Part shown: positions 27,403 through 35,729 of the stretch, in pieces
How positions within the stretch are numbered: the first letter of the stretch is position 1
Layout: each line of letters opens with the position of its first letter
Assembly (NCBI RefSeq): GCF_900114005.1
Contig: NZ_FORM01000002.1
Span: 372,001 to 436,000 of the forward strand
Reading direction: 5' to 3'
Source: Olleya namhaensis
GTDB lineage: Bacteria > Bacteroidota > Bacteroidia > Flavobacteriales > Flavobacteriaceae
DNA: 64,000 nucleotides
Made by a program: the position numbers and the translations under genes
Notes under the pieces: generated by a model
The model's database searches: none
What the model was told of the DNA's origin: nothing
What the model saw: the letters and a program-made list of their open reading frames with translations, nothing else

Positions 27403-28992
27403 ATGAGTAATAAATTAAACCATAGTATGTCATTAGCATCTCCTGATGCGTTTCATATATCAACAAAACAAAAGTTTGCTTTAGGTATTGGACTTGTTGG
27501 ATTATTAATACTAGCGCTAGCTTTATTTAATGTAAATCTACCTAATACCGCATTATTTTTAACCTTAGCTATCGGACTAATTTCAGTAGGTATTGTAGTT
27601 TATTCTAGAGAAGCCTATTTAACAAAATTAGAAGGAATAAAAAACGACGGTACCTGGTTTAAATCCATTTCCTCCAGAGGTTTTTGGGGTTGGGCTTTAG
27701 GTATAATATTAACTAGCTTTTATATTGTATTATACTTTTACCCACAATATTTAGGATTAGCCAAAGATGGTGCTCCAAATACTGGTTTGGTTGGTTTATT
27801 TGACCCTTTAAGTAATTTATTAAGTGGACGTAATGCTAGCCAATGGTTTGTGTACGGATCATTATATACTATTGCAATACTTGCTTTTGGTTATAAGTTT
27901 ATATTAAAATATAGACACAACCGTTACCAACAAATACGTACCATGTCTGTTATGTTTTTTCAATTAGGGTTTGCCTTTTTGATTCCAGAATTTATGTATG
28001 TCATGAATAATGACTTACCATATTACGATCTAAAAAGTGTTTGGCCACTTAACTATTATCTTTTTGACGAGTGGTCTGTTAAAGGCTTTTTATCTAATGG
28101 TAATCTTGGTTTAGCCTTAATAATATTTGGTATTGTATCTACCTTTTTAATAACCCCTATTTTAACATACAAATACGGAAAACGTTGGTATTGCTCATGG
28201 GTTTGTGGATGTGGTGGATTGGCAGAAACTGCGGGAGATAGTTTTAGACAATTATCATCAAAAAAACTTTCTGCTTGGAAGTTAGAGCGCTGGTTAATAC
28301 ATACGGTTTTAGTGTTTTCTGTAGTTATGACAACTGCTATGGTATATAGCTATTTAGGTAAAGACAGTAATAACTTTTGGTTAACACGTGATGTTTTTAT
28401 TACATCAGTAATAGTATTTTTAACTATCATTTTTGCTGCAGTAATGTACTTTAGAGGTAAAGAGCTTGGTAAAGATGCAAAAGCTGGTGCTATAGGTTAT
28501 GCTGTTGTAATTGCCTTATTATTATTCATGCATTTTACATCTACTACAGAGCAACTGTTTTTTGTTAAAGGAACCGCTTTAAGATCTACTTACGGTATTT
28601 ACATAGGGTCTATCTTTTCTGGAGTAATAGGTACTGGTTTTTATCCAATATTAGGAAGTCGTTCTTGGTGCCGATTTGGATGTCCAATGGCAGCTATATT
28701 AGGATTTCAGCAACGTATGTTTTCTAAATTTAGAATAACAACTAACGGAGGACAATGTATCTCTTGTGGTAACTGTTCTAACAGTTGCGAGATGGGAATT
28801 GATGTTCGTGCATACGCACAAAAAGGAGAAAACATAGTACGTTCTAGTTGTGTTGGATGTGGTGTTTGTAGTGCGGTTTGCCCAAGAGGAGTTTTAAAAT
28901 TAGAAAACGACTCAATGGAAGGACGTATAAACCCAACAGAAGTATTACTTGGTAACGATGTAGACTTAATGGATTTTGTAAACAAAAAATAA
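27403..28992 (+). CDS. Polytopic 4Fe-4S membrane protein (NapH/NosR/CcoG-like)
   Basis: 529-residue integral membrane ferredoxin-type protein. Hydrophobic spans occupy most of the first 430 residues. Two CxxxCP-like membrane motifs are present: YCSWVCGCGG and WCRFGCPMAA. The C-terminal domain holds two 4Fe-4S clusters: CISCGNCSNSCEMG and CVGCGVCSAVCPRG. The layout matches NapH/NosR/CcoG-type electron carriers that pass electrons from the cytosol or quinol pool to the periplasm. With the preceding flavoprotein it forms an electron-transfer pair; what it reduces is unknown, though arsenic or periplasmic sulfur chemistry would fit the locus. Confidence 0.87.
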   Translation: MSNKLNHSMSLASPDAFHISTKQKFALGIGLVGLLILALALFNVNLPNTALFLTLAIGLISVGIVVYSREAYLTKLEGIKNDGTWFKSISSRGFWGWALGIILTSFYIVLYFYPQYLGLAKDGAPNTGLVGLFDPLSNLLSGRNASQWFVYGSLYTIAILAFGYKFILKYRHNRYQQIRTMSVMFFQLGFAFLIPEFMYVMNNDLPYYDLKSVWPLNYYLFDEWSVKGFLSNGNLGLALIIFGIVSTFLITPILTYKYGKRWYCSWVCGCGGLAETAGDSFRQLSSKKLSAWKLERWLIHTVLVFSVVMTTAMVYSYLGKDSNNFWLTRDVFITSVIVFLTIIFAAVMYFRGKELGKDAKAGAIGYAVVIALLLFMHFTSTTEQLFFVKGTALRSTYGIYIGSIFSGVIGTGFYPILGSRSWCRFGCPMAAILGFQQRMFSKFRITTNGGQCISCGNCSNSCEMGIDVRAYAQKGENIVRSSCVGCGVCSAVCPRGVLKLENDSMEGRINPTEVLLGNDVDLMDFVNKK

Positions 28993-29008
28993 ACGTCCAT
29001 TTTTAATC

Positions 29009-29845
29009 ATGAAACCCTTTATAGTATATCTGTTTTTAGTTTTAAGCGTTGGCGCTTACGCGGAAAAAACCTATGTCACCACTTATTTTGATAATGGCAA
29101 CATACAATCCAAAGGATGGACTATTGACAATAACAAAACCGATTTTTGGATCTATTATTATCCAAACGGAAATGTTGAAAAAAAAGGAAATTACAAAAAT
29201 AATCTAAAAACAGATTTCTGGATATTTTATCATGATAACAACATAGTAAAAGCAAAAGGGCGTTTTGCATCTGATTTAAAAACCGAGTATTGGAAGTACT
29301 ATTTTGAAAGTAACACCTTAGAAAAAGAAGGTAATTACACCAATAATAACGCTAATGGCTATTGGAAAACATACCATAAAAACACCAATTTAAAAAGTCA
29401 AGGACGTTATATAAATGGCGCTAAAACGGGCTATTGGAAAACATATCACGACAATACTAAAAGCAAAAGCGAAGGGAATTATCTTAATGGTTTAAAAAAT
29501 AAATTCTGGAAATTCTATCATAACAACGCAGTAATATCTAAATTTGGAAGCTTTAACCAAAACCTAAAAGTTGGCTACTGGCAATATTTCCGCGAAAGCG
29601 GTAAAAAAGAAAAGGAAGGCCATTATCTAACCGATAAAAAGGTAAAATGGTGGTTGTTTTATGATGACAACGAAAAAATAAATCATAAATGCCAACTCAA
29701 AGACAATCAAAAAAACGGGTATTGTCTAATGTATAAAAACGAAGCGTTGATATCTGCTGTAAAATACAAAGCAGGACAAAAAATAAAAGAATGGACCGAT
29801 TTAAAGTCCTTCAAAAAAGAAAATAAATTAAGCGACCTTAAATGA
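29009..29845 (+). CDS. Secreted 23-residue (MORN/YwqK-like) repeat protein
   Basis: 278-residue exported protein made almost wholly of about ten tandem 23-residue units of the form GxWxxYxxNxxxxxxGxYxxGxxx, as in DFWIYYYPNGNVEKKGNY and GYWKTYHDNTKSKSEGNY. This is the MORN_2/YwqK repeat type, a flat beta-hairpin stack. The signal peptide is MKPFIVYLFLVLSVGAYAE. No catalytic motif is visible; such proteins usually bind partners or the envelope. Its stop overlaps the next ATG by 4 bp. Two mini-hairpin repeat copies lie within it, one in the signal peptide (29053) and one near residue 195. Confidence 0.8.
   Translation: MKPFIVYLFLVLSVGAYAEKTYVTTYFDNGNIQSKGWTIDNNKTDFWIYYYPNGNVEKKGNYKNNLKTDFWIFYHDNNIVKAKGRFASDLKTEYWKYYFESNTLEKEGNYTNNNANGYWKTYHKNTNLKSQGRYINGAKTGYWKTYHDNTKSKSEGNYLNGLKNKFWKFYHNNAVISKFGSFNQNLKVGYWQYFRESGKKEKEGHYLTDKKVKWWLFYDDNEKINHKCQLKDNQKNGYCLMYKNEALISAVKYKAGQKIKEWTDLKSFKKENKLSDLK
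29053..29066 (-). repeat. Mini-hairpin repeat copy 5 (GTAA loop), inside a signal peptide
   Basis: Minus-strand TTTCCGCGTAAGCG within the signal peptide of the 23-residue-repeat protein; antisense to the gene. Confidence 0.65.
29587..29601 (+). repeat. Mini-hairpin repeat copy 6 (GAAA loop), inside a CDS
   Basis: TTTCCGCGAAAGCGG within the repeat protein, read in frame as FRESG at a loop position between repeat units. Confidence 0.65.
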
Positions 29846-30534
29846 CCAAAATAAAAGTCATCATTCCTGCCTATAACGAGCAAGACTCGATTGCACATGT
29901 AATTAAAGATATACCTTCTATAGTGGACGAGGTGATTGTGGTTAGCAACAACTCGACAGATTTAACAGAGGCTAATGCTAAAAACGCAGGTGCAACTGTG
30001 TTACAAGAAAGTAATAAAGGTTATGGTTACGCCTGTTTAAAAGGTATGGATTATATCGCTAAACAAGATAGTAAACCTGACATTGTGGTGTTTTTAGATG
30101 GAGATTATAGTGATTTCCCTGAAGAGTTAACCAAAATTGTAGCCCCTATTATAGATCAAAACATGGACTTTGTTATTGGAGCACGTGTCAAAAACTTGAG
30201 AGAGGAAGGTAGCATGATGCCACAACAAGTGTTTGGCAACTGGCTAGCAACAACTTTAATGTCACTTTTTTTTGGTGCCAAATTTTCAGATTTAGGTCCT
30301 TTCAGAGCCATTAAATATGATAAACTACTGGCGCTGAATATGGAAGACAAAACCTATGGCTGGACAGTAGAAATGCAACTTAAAGTGTTAAAGCAAAAAT
30401 TAAGCTATATAGAAGTTCCTGTAAACTATAGAAATAGAATTGGTGTCTCAAAAGTTTCAGGAACAATAAAAGGTAGTATATTTGCTGGCGTTAAAATACT
30501 AACGTGGATTTTTAAATACAGTTTTAAAAAGTGA
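29842..30534 (+). CDS. Family 2 glycosyltransferase (dolichyl/polyprenyl-phosphate sugar synthase-like)
   Basis: 230-residue GT2 enzyme of the DPM1/ArnC-like soluble type: KVIIPAYNEQDSI, VVSNNSTDLT, VVFLDGDYSDFP (the DxD metal motif) and a late GWTVEMQLKVLKQKL with VNYRNRIGVSKVSG. This group usually charges a polyprenyl phosphate with a sugar. It starts by ATGA overlap with the repeat-protein gene and overlaps the next glycosyltransferase by 4 bp (GTGA), so the three are coupled. A polyprenol-phosphate sugar made here could feed the polytopic transferase encoded at 32192. Confidence 0.85.
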   Translation: MTKIKVIIPAYNEQDSIAHVIKDIPSIVDEVIVVSNNSTDLTEANAKNAGATVLQESNKGYGYACLKGMDYIAKQDSKPDIVVFLDGDYSDFPEELTKIVAPIIDQNMDFVIGARVKNLREEGSMMPQQVFGNWLATTLMSLFFGAKFSDLGPFRAIKYDKLLALNMEDKTYGWTVEMQLKVLKQKLSYIEVPVNYRNRIGVSKVSGTIKGSIFAGVKILTWIFKYSFKK

Positions 30535-32021
30535 TTCTCGAAACCATTACCATTATTATTTATAGCATTGCGCTAGTTCTTATCTTTATGTATGCCTTGG
30601 CACAATTAAACCTTTTGTTTAATTACCTAGCAGCAAAAAAGAAAGAAGAAAACGGACCAAAATTCAACTTTAATAACTCGGAAGAAATTCCACTAGTAAC
30701 TATTCAACTTCCCGTTTATAACGAGTTGTATGTTATGGATCGTCTATTGGACAACATAGCCTTAATGGACTATCCAAAAGACAAATTAGAGATACAAGTT
30801 TTAGACGACTCTACAGATGAGACCGTTGCCACTACAAAAGCACATGTAGAACAATTAAAAGCACAAGGATTAGACATTGTCCATATTACTAGAACCAACA
30901 GACAAGGTTTTAAAGCAGGTGCTTTAAAAGAAGGTTTAGAAATAGCAAAAGGAGAATACATTGCTATTTTTGATGCCGATTTTTTACCAGAACCAAATTG
31001 GCTTAAAAAAACCATTCCATTTTTTAAAGATCCAGAAATTGGTGTGGTTCAAACACGCTGGGGACACATTAACAGAGACTATTCCACACTAACAAAAATA
31101 CAAGCCTTTGCTTTAGACGCACACTTTACTTTAGAGCAAGTTGGACGTAGCAGTAAAGGACATTTTATAAACTTTAACGGTACCGCTGGTGTATGGCGTA
31201 AAACTTGCGTCTTAGATGCCGGTAATTGGGAAGGTGATACATTGACAGAGGATTTAGATTTAAGTTACAGAGCGCAGCTTAAAAACTGGAAATTCAAGTA
31301 CTTAGAAGATGTAGAGACACCTGCAGAACTTCCTGTGGTAATTAGCGCAGCAAGATCACAACAGTTTAGATGGAACAAAGGTGGAGCAGAAAACTTCCAA
31401 AAAATGTTTGGACGCGTCGTTAAAAGTAAAAACATTTCAGCTAAAACTAAACTTCACGGGTTATTACACTTATTAAATAGTACTATGTTTTTAAACGTAC
31501 TAATAGTTGGTATTTTAAGTATCCCGATGTTATACATTAAAAACGAATATGCACACCTAAGACCATACTTTTATGTTATGAGCTTTTTTGTGGTTAGTAC
31601 AATTATCTTTTTTGTATGTTATTGGGTTATGTACAAGCAAAGTCATGGTAATACTTTCAAAGACTTTTTAAAATATATCGCACTATTTTTTACCTTTTTC
31701 TCGATAGCAATGGGCTTTTCTTTACACAACTCTATTGCAGTATTAGAAGGTCATATTGGTAAGCGTAGTGAGTTTGTACGTACTCCAAAATTTAATATTA
31801 GTACAATAAAAGACAGTTGGAAAGGCAATAAATATTTACGTAAAAACATATCTATTAATGTTATTTTTGAAGGTGCATTAATGCTATACTTTGCGTTTGG
31901 TATGTACAGTGCTTTTGTGGTTGGAGATAAGGGTGGAGACTTTGGTTTATTCCCTTTTCACTTAATGTTAACCATAGGATTTGGATTTGTATTTTTCAAA
32001 TCACTAACCTCTAAAGCCTAA
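30531..32021 (+). CDS. Cellulose synthase/glucomannan synthase-like processive glycosyltransferase
   Basis: 496-residue membrane GT2 starting at GTG (overlap with the upstream stop). Motifs of processive synthases are present: VLDDSTDET, FDADFLPE (DxD), TEDLDLSYRAQL (TED) and QQFRWNKGG (QxxRW). One N-terminal and four or so C-terminal spans form the membrane channel part. The closest type by eye is the CslA/beta-mannan synthase-like group of bacterial enzymes. The product may be a beta-linked polymer or glycolipid; no partner BcsB-like protein is encoded nearby. A dispersed repeat element lies directly after its stop codon. Confidence 0.87.
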   Translation: MILETITIIIYSIALVLIFMYALAQLNLLFNYLAAKKKEENGPKFNFNNSEEIPLVTIQLPVYNELYVMDRLLDNIALMDYPKDKLEIQVLDDSTDETVATTKAHVEQLKAQGLDIVHITRTNRQGFKAGALKEGLEIAKGEYIAIFDADFLPEPNWLKKTIPFFKDPEIGVVQTRWGHINRDYSTLTKIQAFALDAHFTLEQVGRSSKGHFINFNGTAGVWRKTCVLDAGNWEGDTLTEDLDLSYRAQLKNWKFKYLEDVETPAELPVVISAARSQQFRWNKGGAENFQKMFGRVVKSKNISAKTKLHGLLHLLNSTMFLNVLIVGILSIPMLYIKNEYAHLRPYFYVMSFFVVSTIIFFVCYWVMYKQSHGNTFKDFLKYIALFFTFFSIAMGFSLHNSIAVLEGHIGKRSEFVRTPKFNISTIKDSWKGNKYLRKNISINVIFEGALMLYFAFGMYSAFVVGDKGGDFGLFPFHLMLTIGFGFVFFKSLTSKA

Positions 32022-32027
32022 TATTTT

Positions 32028-32181
32028 GGGCGTTACCACAAGGGTCGCGTCTTCCATTATATCTTTTCTGCGATACAGTTTTGCTTTCATGTAAAACTGT
32101 TTTATAAAGCAAACCCTTGGTAAATAGCAAAGACTTGTTTTACAATATCGCAAAAAAGGATGCCATTTCAACCGCTAACGC
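32028..32181 (+). repeat. Dispersed flavobacterial GGGCGTTACC element with nested inverted repeats
   Basis: About 154 bp. GGGCGTTACC...GGGTCGCG at the left end faces CCGCTAACGC at the right, with GCGTTA/TAACGC as terminal inverted repeat. Inside, ATCTTTTCTGCGATA (32061-32075) pairs with TATCGCAAAAAAGGAT (32146-32161), and ACAGTTTT/AAAACTGT (32075-32082, 32093-32100) makes a central hairpin. The GGGCGTTACC...GGGTCG form is recalled as common in intergenic regions of Flavobacteriaceae. Its spurious TTG-started frame into the next gene should be ignored. Confidence 0.65.
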
Positions 32182-32191
32182 AGGACGCATC

Positions 32192-33559
32192 ATGCTTAAT
32201 ACATTCTTTTTAAAAACTAACAAATTAACACTACTGCTAATACTAGCTAGTTTTTGCCTGTACGGTGTATTTGCTTATGATTTAGCTAGAACAGACCACA
32301 CCAATCTAATCTCCATTTATATTGTATTATTTGGATTATTCCTTAAAATAGTAAACAACAATAAAGACAACTTTACCCTTTTAGTTGGTATTGCAATAAT
32401 AAGTAGATTAGTATTTTTGCTAGCCATACCTAATCTATCACAAGATTTTTACCGTTTTATTTGGGACGGACGTATGATATTGCAAGGATTTAATCCTTAC
32501 TTGCATACACCTGCAAATTTTATAGCATTAGGAGAGTATCCAATAAGCCAAGCGCAACAACTAGTAGTAGGCATGCAAGAGCTTAACGCCAGCCACTACT
32601 CCAACTATCCTCCCATAAACCAACTACTTTTTATTGTAGCCAATCTATTCTCTTCATCAAATATATTAGGATCAGTAATAGGATTAAGACTTATAATAAT
32701 AGCAGCAGATATCGGAACCCTTTATTTTGGTGCCAAGCTATTAAAAAGACTGGGACTAAAACCACATAAAATATTCTGGTACATCTTAAACCCATTTATA
32801 ATAATAGAACTAACAGGTAATTTACATTTTGAAGGTGTAATGTTATTCTTCTTAATCCTAAGTTTATACTTATTACATAAAAACAAATGGCAATGGGCTG
32901 CAGTTGTCTTTGCGTTATCTATTTCGACAAAATTAGTCCCGTTACTATTTTTACCATTATTTGTAAAATGGTTTAGACTTAAAGAAGATCACACTAAAAT
33001 AGATTTCAAAAAACTAATTAGCTTTTATTTAATCATAGGGACAGCAACACTTTTGTTATTTGCACCGTTTTTCTCAATGACGTTTATAAATAACTATTCT
33101 AAAACTGTAGGGTTATGGTTTGGTAATTTCGAGTTTAACGCAAGCCTCTATTATTTAGCTAGAGAAGTTGGATATCTTATAACAGGCTATAACCAAATAG
33201 CAATAATAGGTAAAATATTACCTGTCATAATATTTACATCTATCTGGTGCCTTGCACTATTTAGAAAAAACCAAGTATTTAGTACCTTAGTAAAAAGTAT
33301 GCTAATTGCTTTTACAATATACTTACTGCTAAGTACTACAGTTCACCCTTGGTACATCGCGTCTATCTTATTACTATCCGTATTTACAAATTATAAATAC
33401 GCAATAGTTTGGAGCTTTATAGCTATTATAAGTTATTTGGCCTACGCCAACGCCGATAATACAGAGAATTTATGGATCATTGGCGCCGAGTATTTAGTAG
33501 TGTATGCAATAATAATTTTCGAATTATTTACAAAAGGTAGACGTTTAGAGATCAAATAA
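32192..33559 (+). CDS. Polytopic membrane glycosyltransferase (GT87/mannosyltransferase-like)
   Basis: Membrane protein of 455 residues with about 11 spans. ATG 32192 is chosen; an upstream TTG frame from 32117 runs through the dispersed repeat and gives a non-conserved N-terminus. The first periplasmic loop has SQDFYRFIWDGRMILQGFNPY, the acidic pattern typical of GT-C/GT87 lipid-linked sugar transferases, and VHPWYIASILLL occurs late. Such enzymes use polyprenyl-phosphate sugars as donors, which the GT2 encoded at 29842 could supply. It ends the long plus-strand locus before the ribosomal genes. Confidence 0.8.
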   Translation: MLNTFFLKTNKLTLLLILASFCLYGVFAYDLARTDHTNLISIYIVLFGLFLKIVNNNKDNFTLLVGIAIISRLVFLLAIPNLSQDFYRFIWDGRMILQGFNPYLHTPANFIALGEYPISQAQQLVVGMQELNASHYSNYPPINQLLFIVANLFSSSNILGSVIGLRLIIIAADIGTLYFGAKLLKRLGLKPHKIFWYILNPFIIIELTGNLHFEGVMLFFLILSLYLLHKNKWQWAAVVFALSISTKLVPLLFLPLFVKWFRLKEDHTKIDFKKLISFYLIIGTATLLLFAPFFSMTFINNYSKTVGLWFGNFEFNASLYYLAREVGYLITGYNQIAIIGKILPVIIFTSIWCLALFRKNQVFSTLVKSMLIAFTIYLLLSTTVHPWYIASILLLSVFTNYKYAIVWSFIAIISYLAYANADNTENLWIIGAEYLVVYAIIIFELFTKGRRLEIK

Positions 33560-33706
33560 AATTAAAACGTAAAAATAAAACACCCATCAAAAACGTTGTT
33601 AGCTTATACCAATATAAAGATTAGCAACTTTACATAATATAGTATCAACAGTTTAAGATTGCCCAAAAGATATCAACAGACTTATTAAATAAAAGTTGCA
33701 TCACTA

Positions 33707-33737
33707 TTTGGTAATCAAATATATAATCGTAAATTTG
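33707..33737 (+). promoter_or_regulatory. Bacteroidota-type promoter for rplM-rpsI
   Basis: TTTG at 33707-33710 and TAAATTTG at 33730-33737 match the -33 and -7 consensus exactly, with the favoured 19-bp spacer. The start site should fall near 33742, giving a leader of about 43 nt to the GTG start. The leader has a small CTCT/AGAG hairpin. The rest of the 225-bp gap after the membrane glycosyltransferase holds nothing else recognisable. Confidence 0.8.
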
Positions 33738-33784
33738 CAAACTCTTTTTGAGAGAGGAATGTTTAATAAAAAATAATTAATAAC

Positions 33785-34240
33785 GTGGACACAATAAGCT
33801 ACAAAACGATTTCAGCAAACAAAGCTACTGTAGATAAGCAGTGGGTTTTAGTAGATGCAGAAGGTCAAACATTAGGGCGTTTGTCTTCTAAAGTTGCAAA
33901 ACTAATTAGAGGAAAGCACAAGCCTAGCTTCACACCGCACGTTGATTGTGGAGATAACGTAATTGTTATCAATGCAGAAAAAATCAACTTATCAGGAAAC
34001 AAGTGGAATGACAAAACGTACATTCGTCACACAGGTTACCCAGGTGGACAAAGAAGTTTAACTGCTACAGAAATGTTCGGAAAAGATCCAGCAAGGTTAG
34101 TAGAAAAATCAGTAAAAGGAATGTTACCTAAAAACAAATTAGGTGCAGCATTATTCCGTAATTTAAATGTTGTTGTTGGTACAGCTCATGCTCATGAAGC
34201 GCAAAAGCCAACAGTAATTAACTTAAACGAATTCAAGTAA
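33785..34240 (+). CDS. rplM: 50S ribosomal protein L13
   Basis: 151-residue uL13, a large-subunit assembly protein. Recognised by [41 protein letters not shown] and [13 protein letters not shown]. It starts with GTG at 33785, following the promoter at 33707. The last base of its stop codon is the first base of the rpsI ATG, so the two are translationally coupled, which is the standard L13-S9 operon. Confidence 0.97.
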   Translation: MDTISYKTISANKATVDKQWVLVDAEGQTLGRLSSKVAKLIRGKHKPSFTPHVDCGDNVIVINAEKINLSGNKWNDKTYIRHTGYPGGQRSLTATEMFGKDPARLVEKSVKGMLPKNKLGAALFRNLNVVVGTAHAHEAQKPTVINLNEFK

Positions 34241-34626
34241 TGGAAGTAATTCACAAAATTGGTCGTCGTAAGACCGCAGTTGCTCGTGTTTACCTATCTG
34301 AAGGAAAAGGTAATATTACGATTAACAAAAAAGACATTAAAGACTACTTCGATACTGCAACTTTACAATACAAAGTAAACCAACCATTAGCTTTAACAGA
34401 GAATGAAGGTGTATTTGATATTAAAGTAAACGTATTTGGTGGTGGTATTACAGGTCAAGCAGAAGCTATCCGTTTAGCGATCTCTCGTGCAATGTGCGAA
34501 ATCGATCCAGAAAACAGATTAGTATTGAAACCTGAAGGATTAATGACAAGAGACCCAAGAATGGTTGAGCGTAAAAAATTCGGACAGAAAAAAGCGCGTA
34601 AGAAATTCCAATTCTCTAAACGTTAA
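34240..34626 (+). CDS. rpsI: 30S ribosomal protein S9
   Basis: 128-residue uS9. IGRRKTAVARVYL at the N-terminus and the basic tail DPRMVERKKFGQKKARKKFQFSKR type ending (final KR reaching the P-site tRNA) are diagnostic. It is coupled to rplM by a one-base overlap. After it lies a 224-bp leader region for rpsB. Confidence 0.97.
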   Translation: MEVIHKIGRRKTAVARVYLSEGKGNITINKKDIKDYFDTATLQYKVNQPLALTENEGVFDIKVNVFGGGITGQAEAIRLAISRAMCEIDPENRLVLKPEGLMTRDPRMVERKKFGQKKARKKFQFSKR

Positions 34627-34691
34627 TATCCAGAATCATGTACAAAATTTGTTTTACAGATTTTTGTTCATATTCAAACTAAATTAAAAGG

Positions 34692-34819
34692 TACTGATGT
34701 AAAATCAGTATAAACACAGTTATTGTTGTCCTAGTGTCTTTACAAACAAAATACACAGGATTTAGTCTAGCATCTAAATAATTAAGGCGAATTTATTTAT
34801 AAATGACCACTTAATTATT
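34692..34819 (+). promoter_or_regulatory. Structured leader upstream of rpsB
   Basis: Two strong hairpins lie in the rpsI-rpsB gap. TACTGAT/ATCAGTA (34692-34698 and 34704-34710, loop GTAAA) is followed by AATAATTAAG/CTTAATTATT (34777-34786 and 34810-34819), a perfect 10-bp stem with an internal ATTTAT/ATAAAT helix. The second ends 31 nt before the ATG. A position like this fits an autoregulatory S2 leader; that role is inference. Confidence 0.45.
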
Positions 34820-34850
34820 GCTAATTCACAAGAACGTAAACTATTACAAA

Positions 34851-35642
34851 ATGGCAGTAGAAGTAAAAGAATTACTTGAAGCAGGTGTACATTTCGGTCA
34901 CCTTACACGTAAGTGGGATCCAAATATGGCACCTTACGTTTATATGGAGCGTAACGGTATCCATATAATCAATCTATATAAAACAGCAGCTAAAATCGAA
35001 GAAGCTGGAGATGCATTAGCAAAAATTGCAGCTTCAGGTCGTAAGATTTTATTTGTTGCAACAAAAAAGCAAGCAAAAGATATCGTAGCAGAAAAAGCAG
35101 GTAGCATTAACATGCCTTTCATTACTGAAAGATGGCCTGGTGGAATGCTAACTAACTTTGTTACTATCCGTAAGGCAATCAAAAAGATGGCTACTATTGA
35201 TAGAATGAAGAAAGACGGTACGTTTTTAACGTTATCTAAAAAAGAACGTTTACAAGTTGATCGTTTAAGAGCTAAGTTAGAGAAAAACTTAGGTTCTATC
35301 GTAGACATGACGCGTTTACCTGGTGCTTTATTTGTTGTTGATATTAAACGTGAGCATATCGCGATTAAAGAAGCTCAAAAATTAAACATTCCAATTTTTG
35401 CAATGGTAGATACTAACTCTGATCCACGTCAAGTAGATTACGTAATACCAGCAAATGATGATGCTTCAAAATCAATTGACAAAATCTTAACGCACGTAAT
35501 TGATGCTGTATCTGCAGGATTAAACGAACGTAAAGCAGAAAAAGCAGACAAGGAAGCAGCTAAAGCTAGTAAAGATGCAGCTAAAGTAGAGAAAAAAGCA
35601 GCACCTAAAAAAGCAGTAGTAGCTAAAGACGAAGAAGAATAA
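34851..35642 (+). CDS. rpsB: 30S ribosomal protein S2
   Basis: uS2, 263 residues from the ATG at 34851 (an earlier in-frame TTG at 34818 lies in the leader hairpin and is rejected). Family motifs: ELLEAGVHFGHLTRKWDPNM, ITERWPGGMLTNF and FAMVDTNSDPRQVDYVIPAN. The C-terminal 40 residues are a Lys-Ala-rich tail with repeated KAEKADKEAAKA-like text, as in other Bacteroidota. It is followed by a hairpin and then tsf. Confidence 0.97.
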   Translation: MAVEVKELLEAGVHFGHLTRKWDPNMAPYVYMERNGIHIINLYKTAAKIEEAGDALAKIAASGRKILFVATKKQAKDIVAEKAGSINMPFITERWPGGMLTNFVTIRKAIKKMATIDRMKKDGTFLTLSKKERLQVDRLRAKLEKNLGSIVDMTRLPGALFVVDIKREHIAIKEAQKLNIPIFAMVDTNSDPRQVDYVIPANDDASKSIDKILTHVIDAVSAGLNERKAEKADKEAAKASKDAAKVEKKAAPKKAVVAKDEEE

Positions 35643-35665
35643 AATAACATTTACAAAACACTAAT

Positions 35666-35717
35666 AAGTCGTTTGATTCTTTTCTTTGTTGAAAAATAAT
35701 TAAACGACTTTTTTTAA
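35666..35717 (+). terminator. Hairpin between rpsB and tsf
   Basis: AAGTCGTTT (35666-35674) pairs with AAACGACTT (35702-35710) across a long loop, followed by a T tract. It probably acts as a partial terminator or attenuator inside the rpsB-tsf unit. Confidence 0.6.
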
Positions 35718-35729
35718 ATTATACTTATT

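Noticed and set aside
29009-29845. Antitoxin of the YwqK type
   Set aside because: It has only the generic 23-residue repeat, an export signal, and no adjacent toxin gene.
32117-32191. N-terminal extension of the membrane glycosyltransferase from a TTG start
   Set aside because: The extension lies wholly inside the dispersed inverted-repeat element; the ATG at 32192 opens a normal membrane protein.
35438-35650. Minus-strand ORF opposite the rpsB C-terminal tail
   Set aside because: Arises from the low-complexity Ala/Lys coding sequence of rpsB on the other strand.
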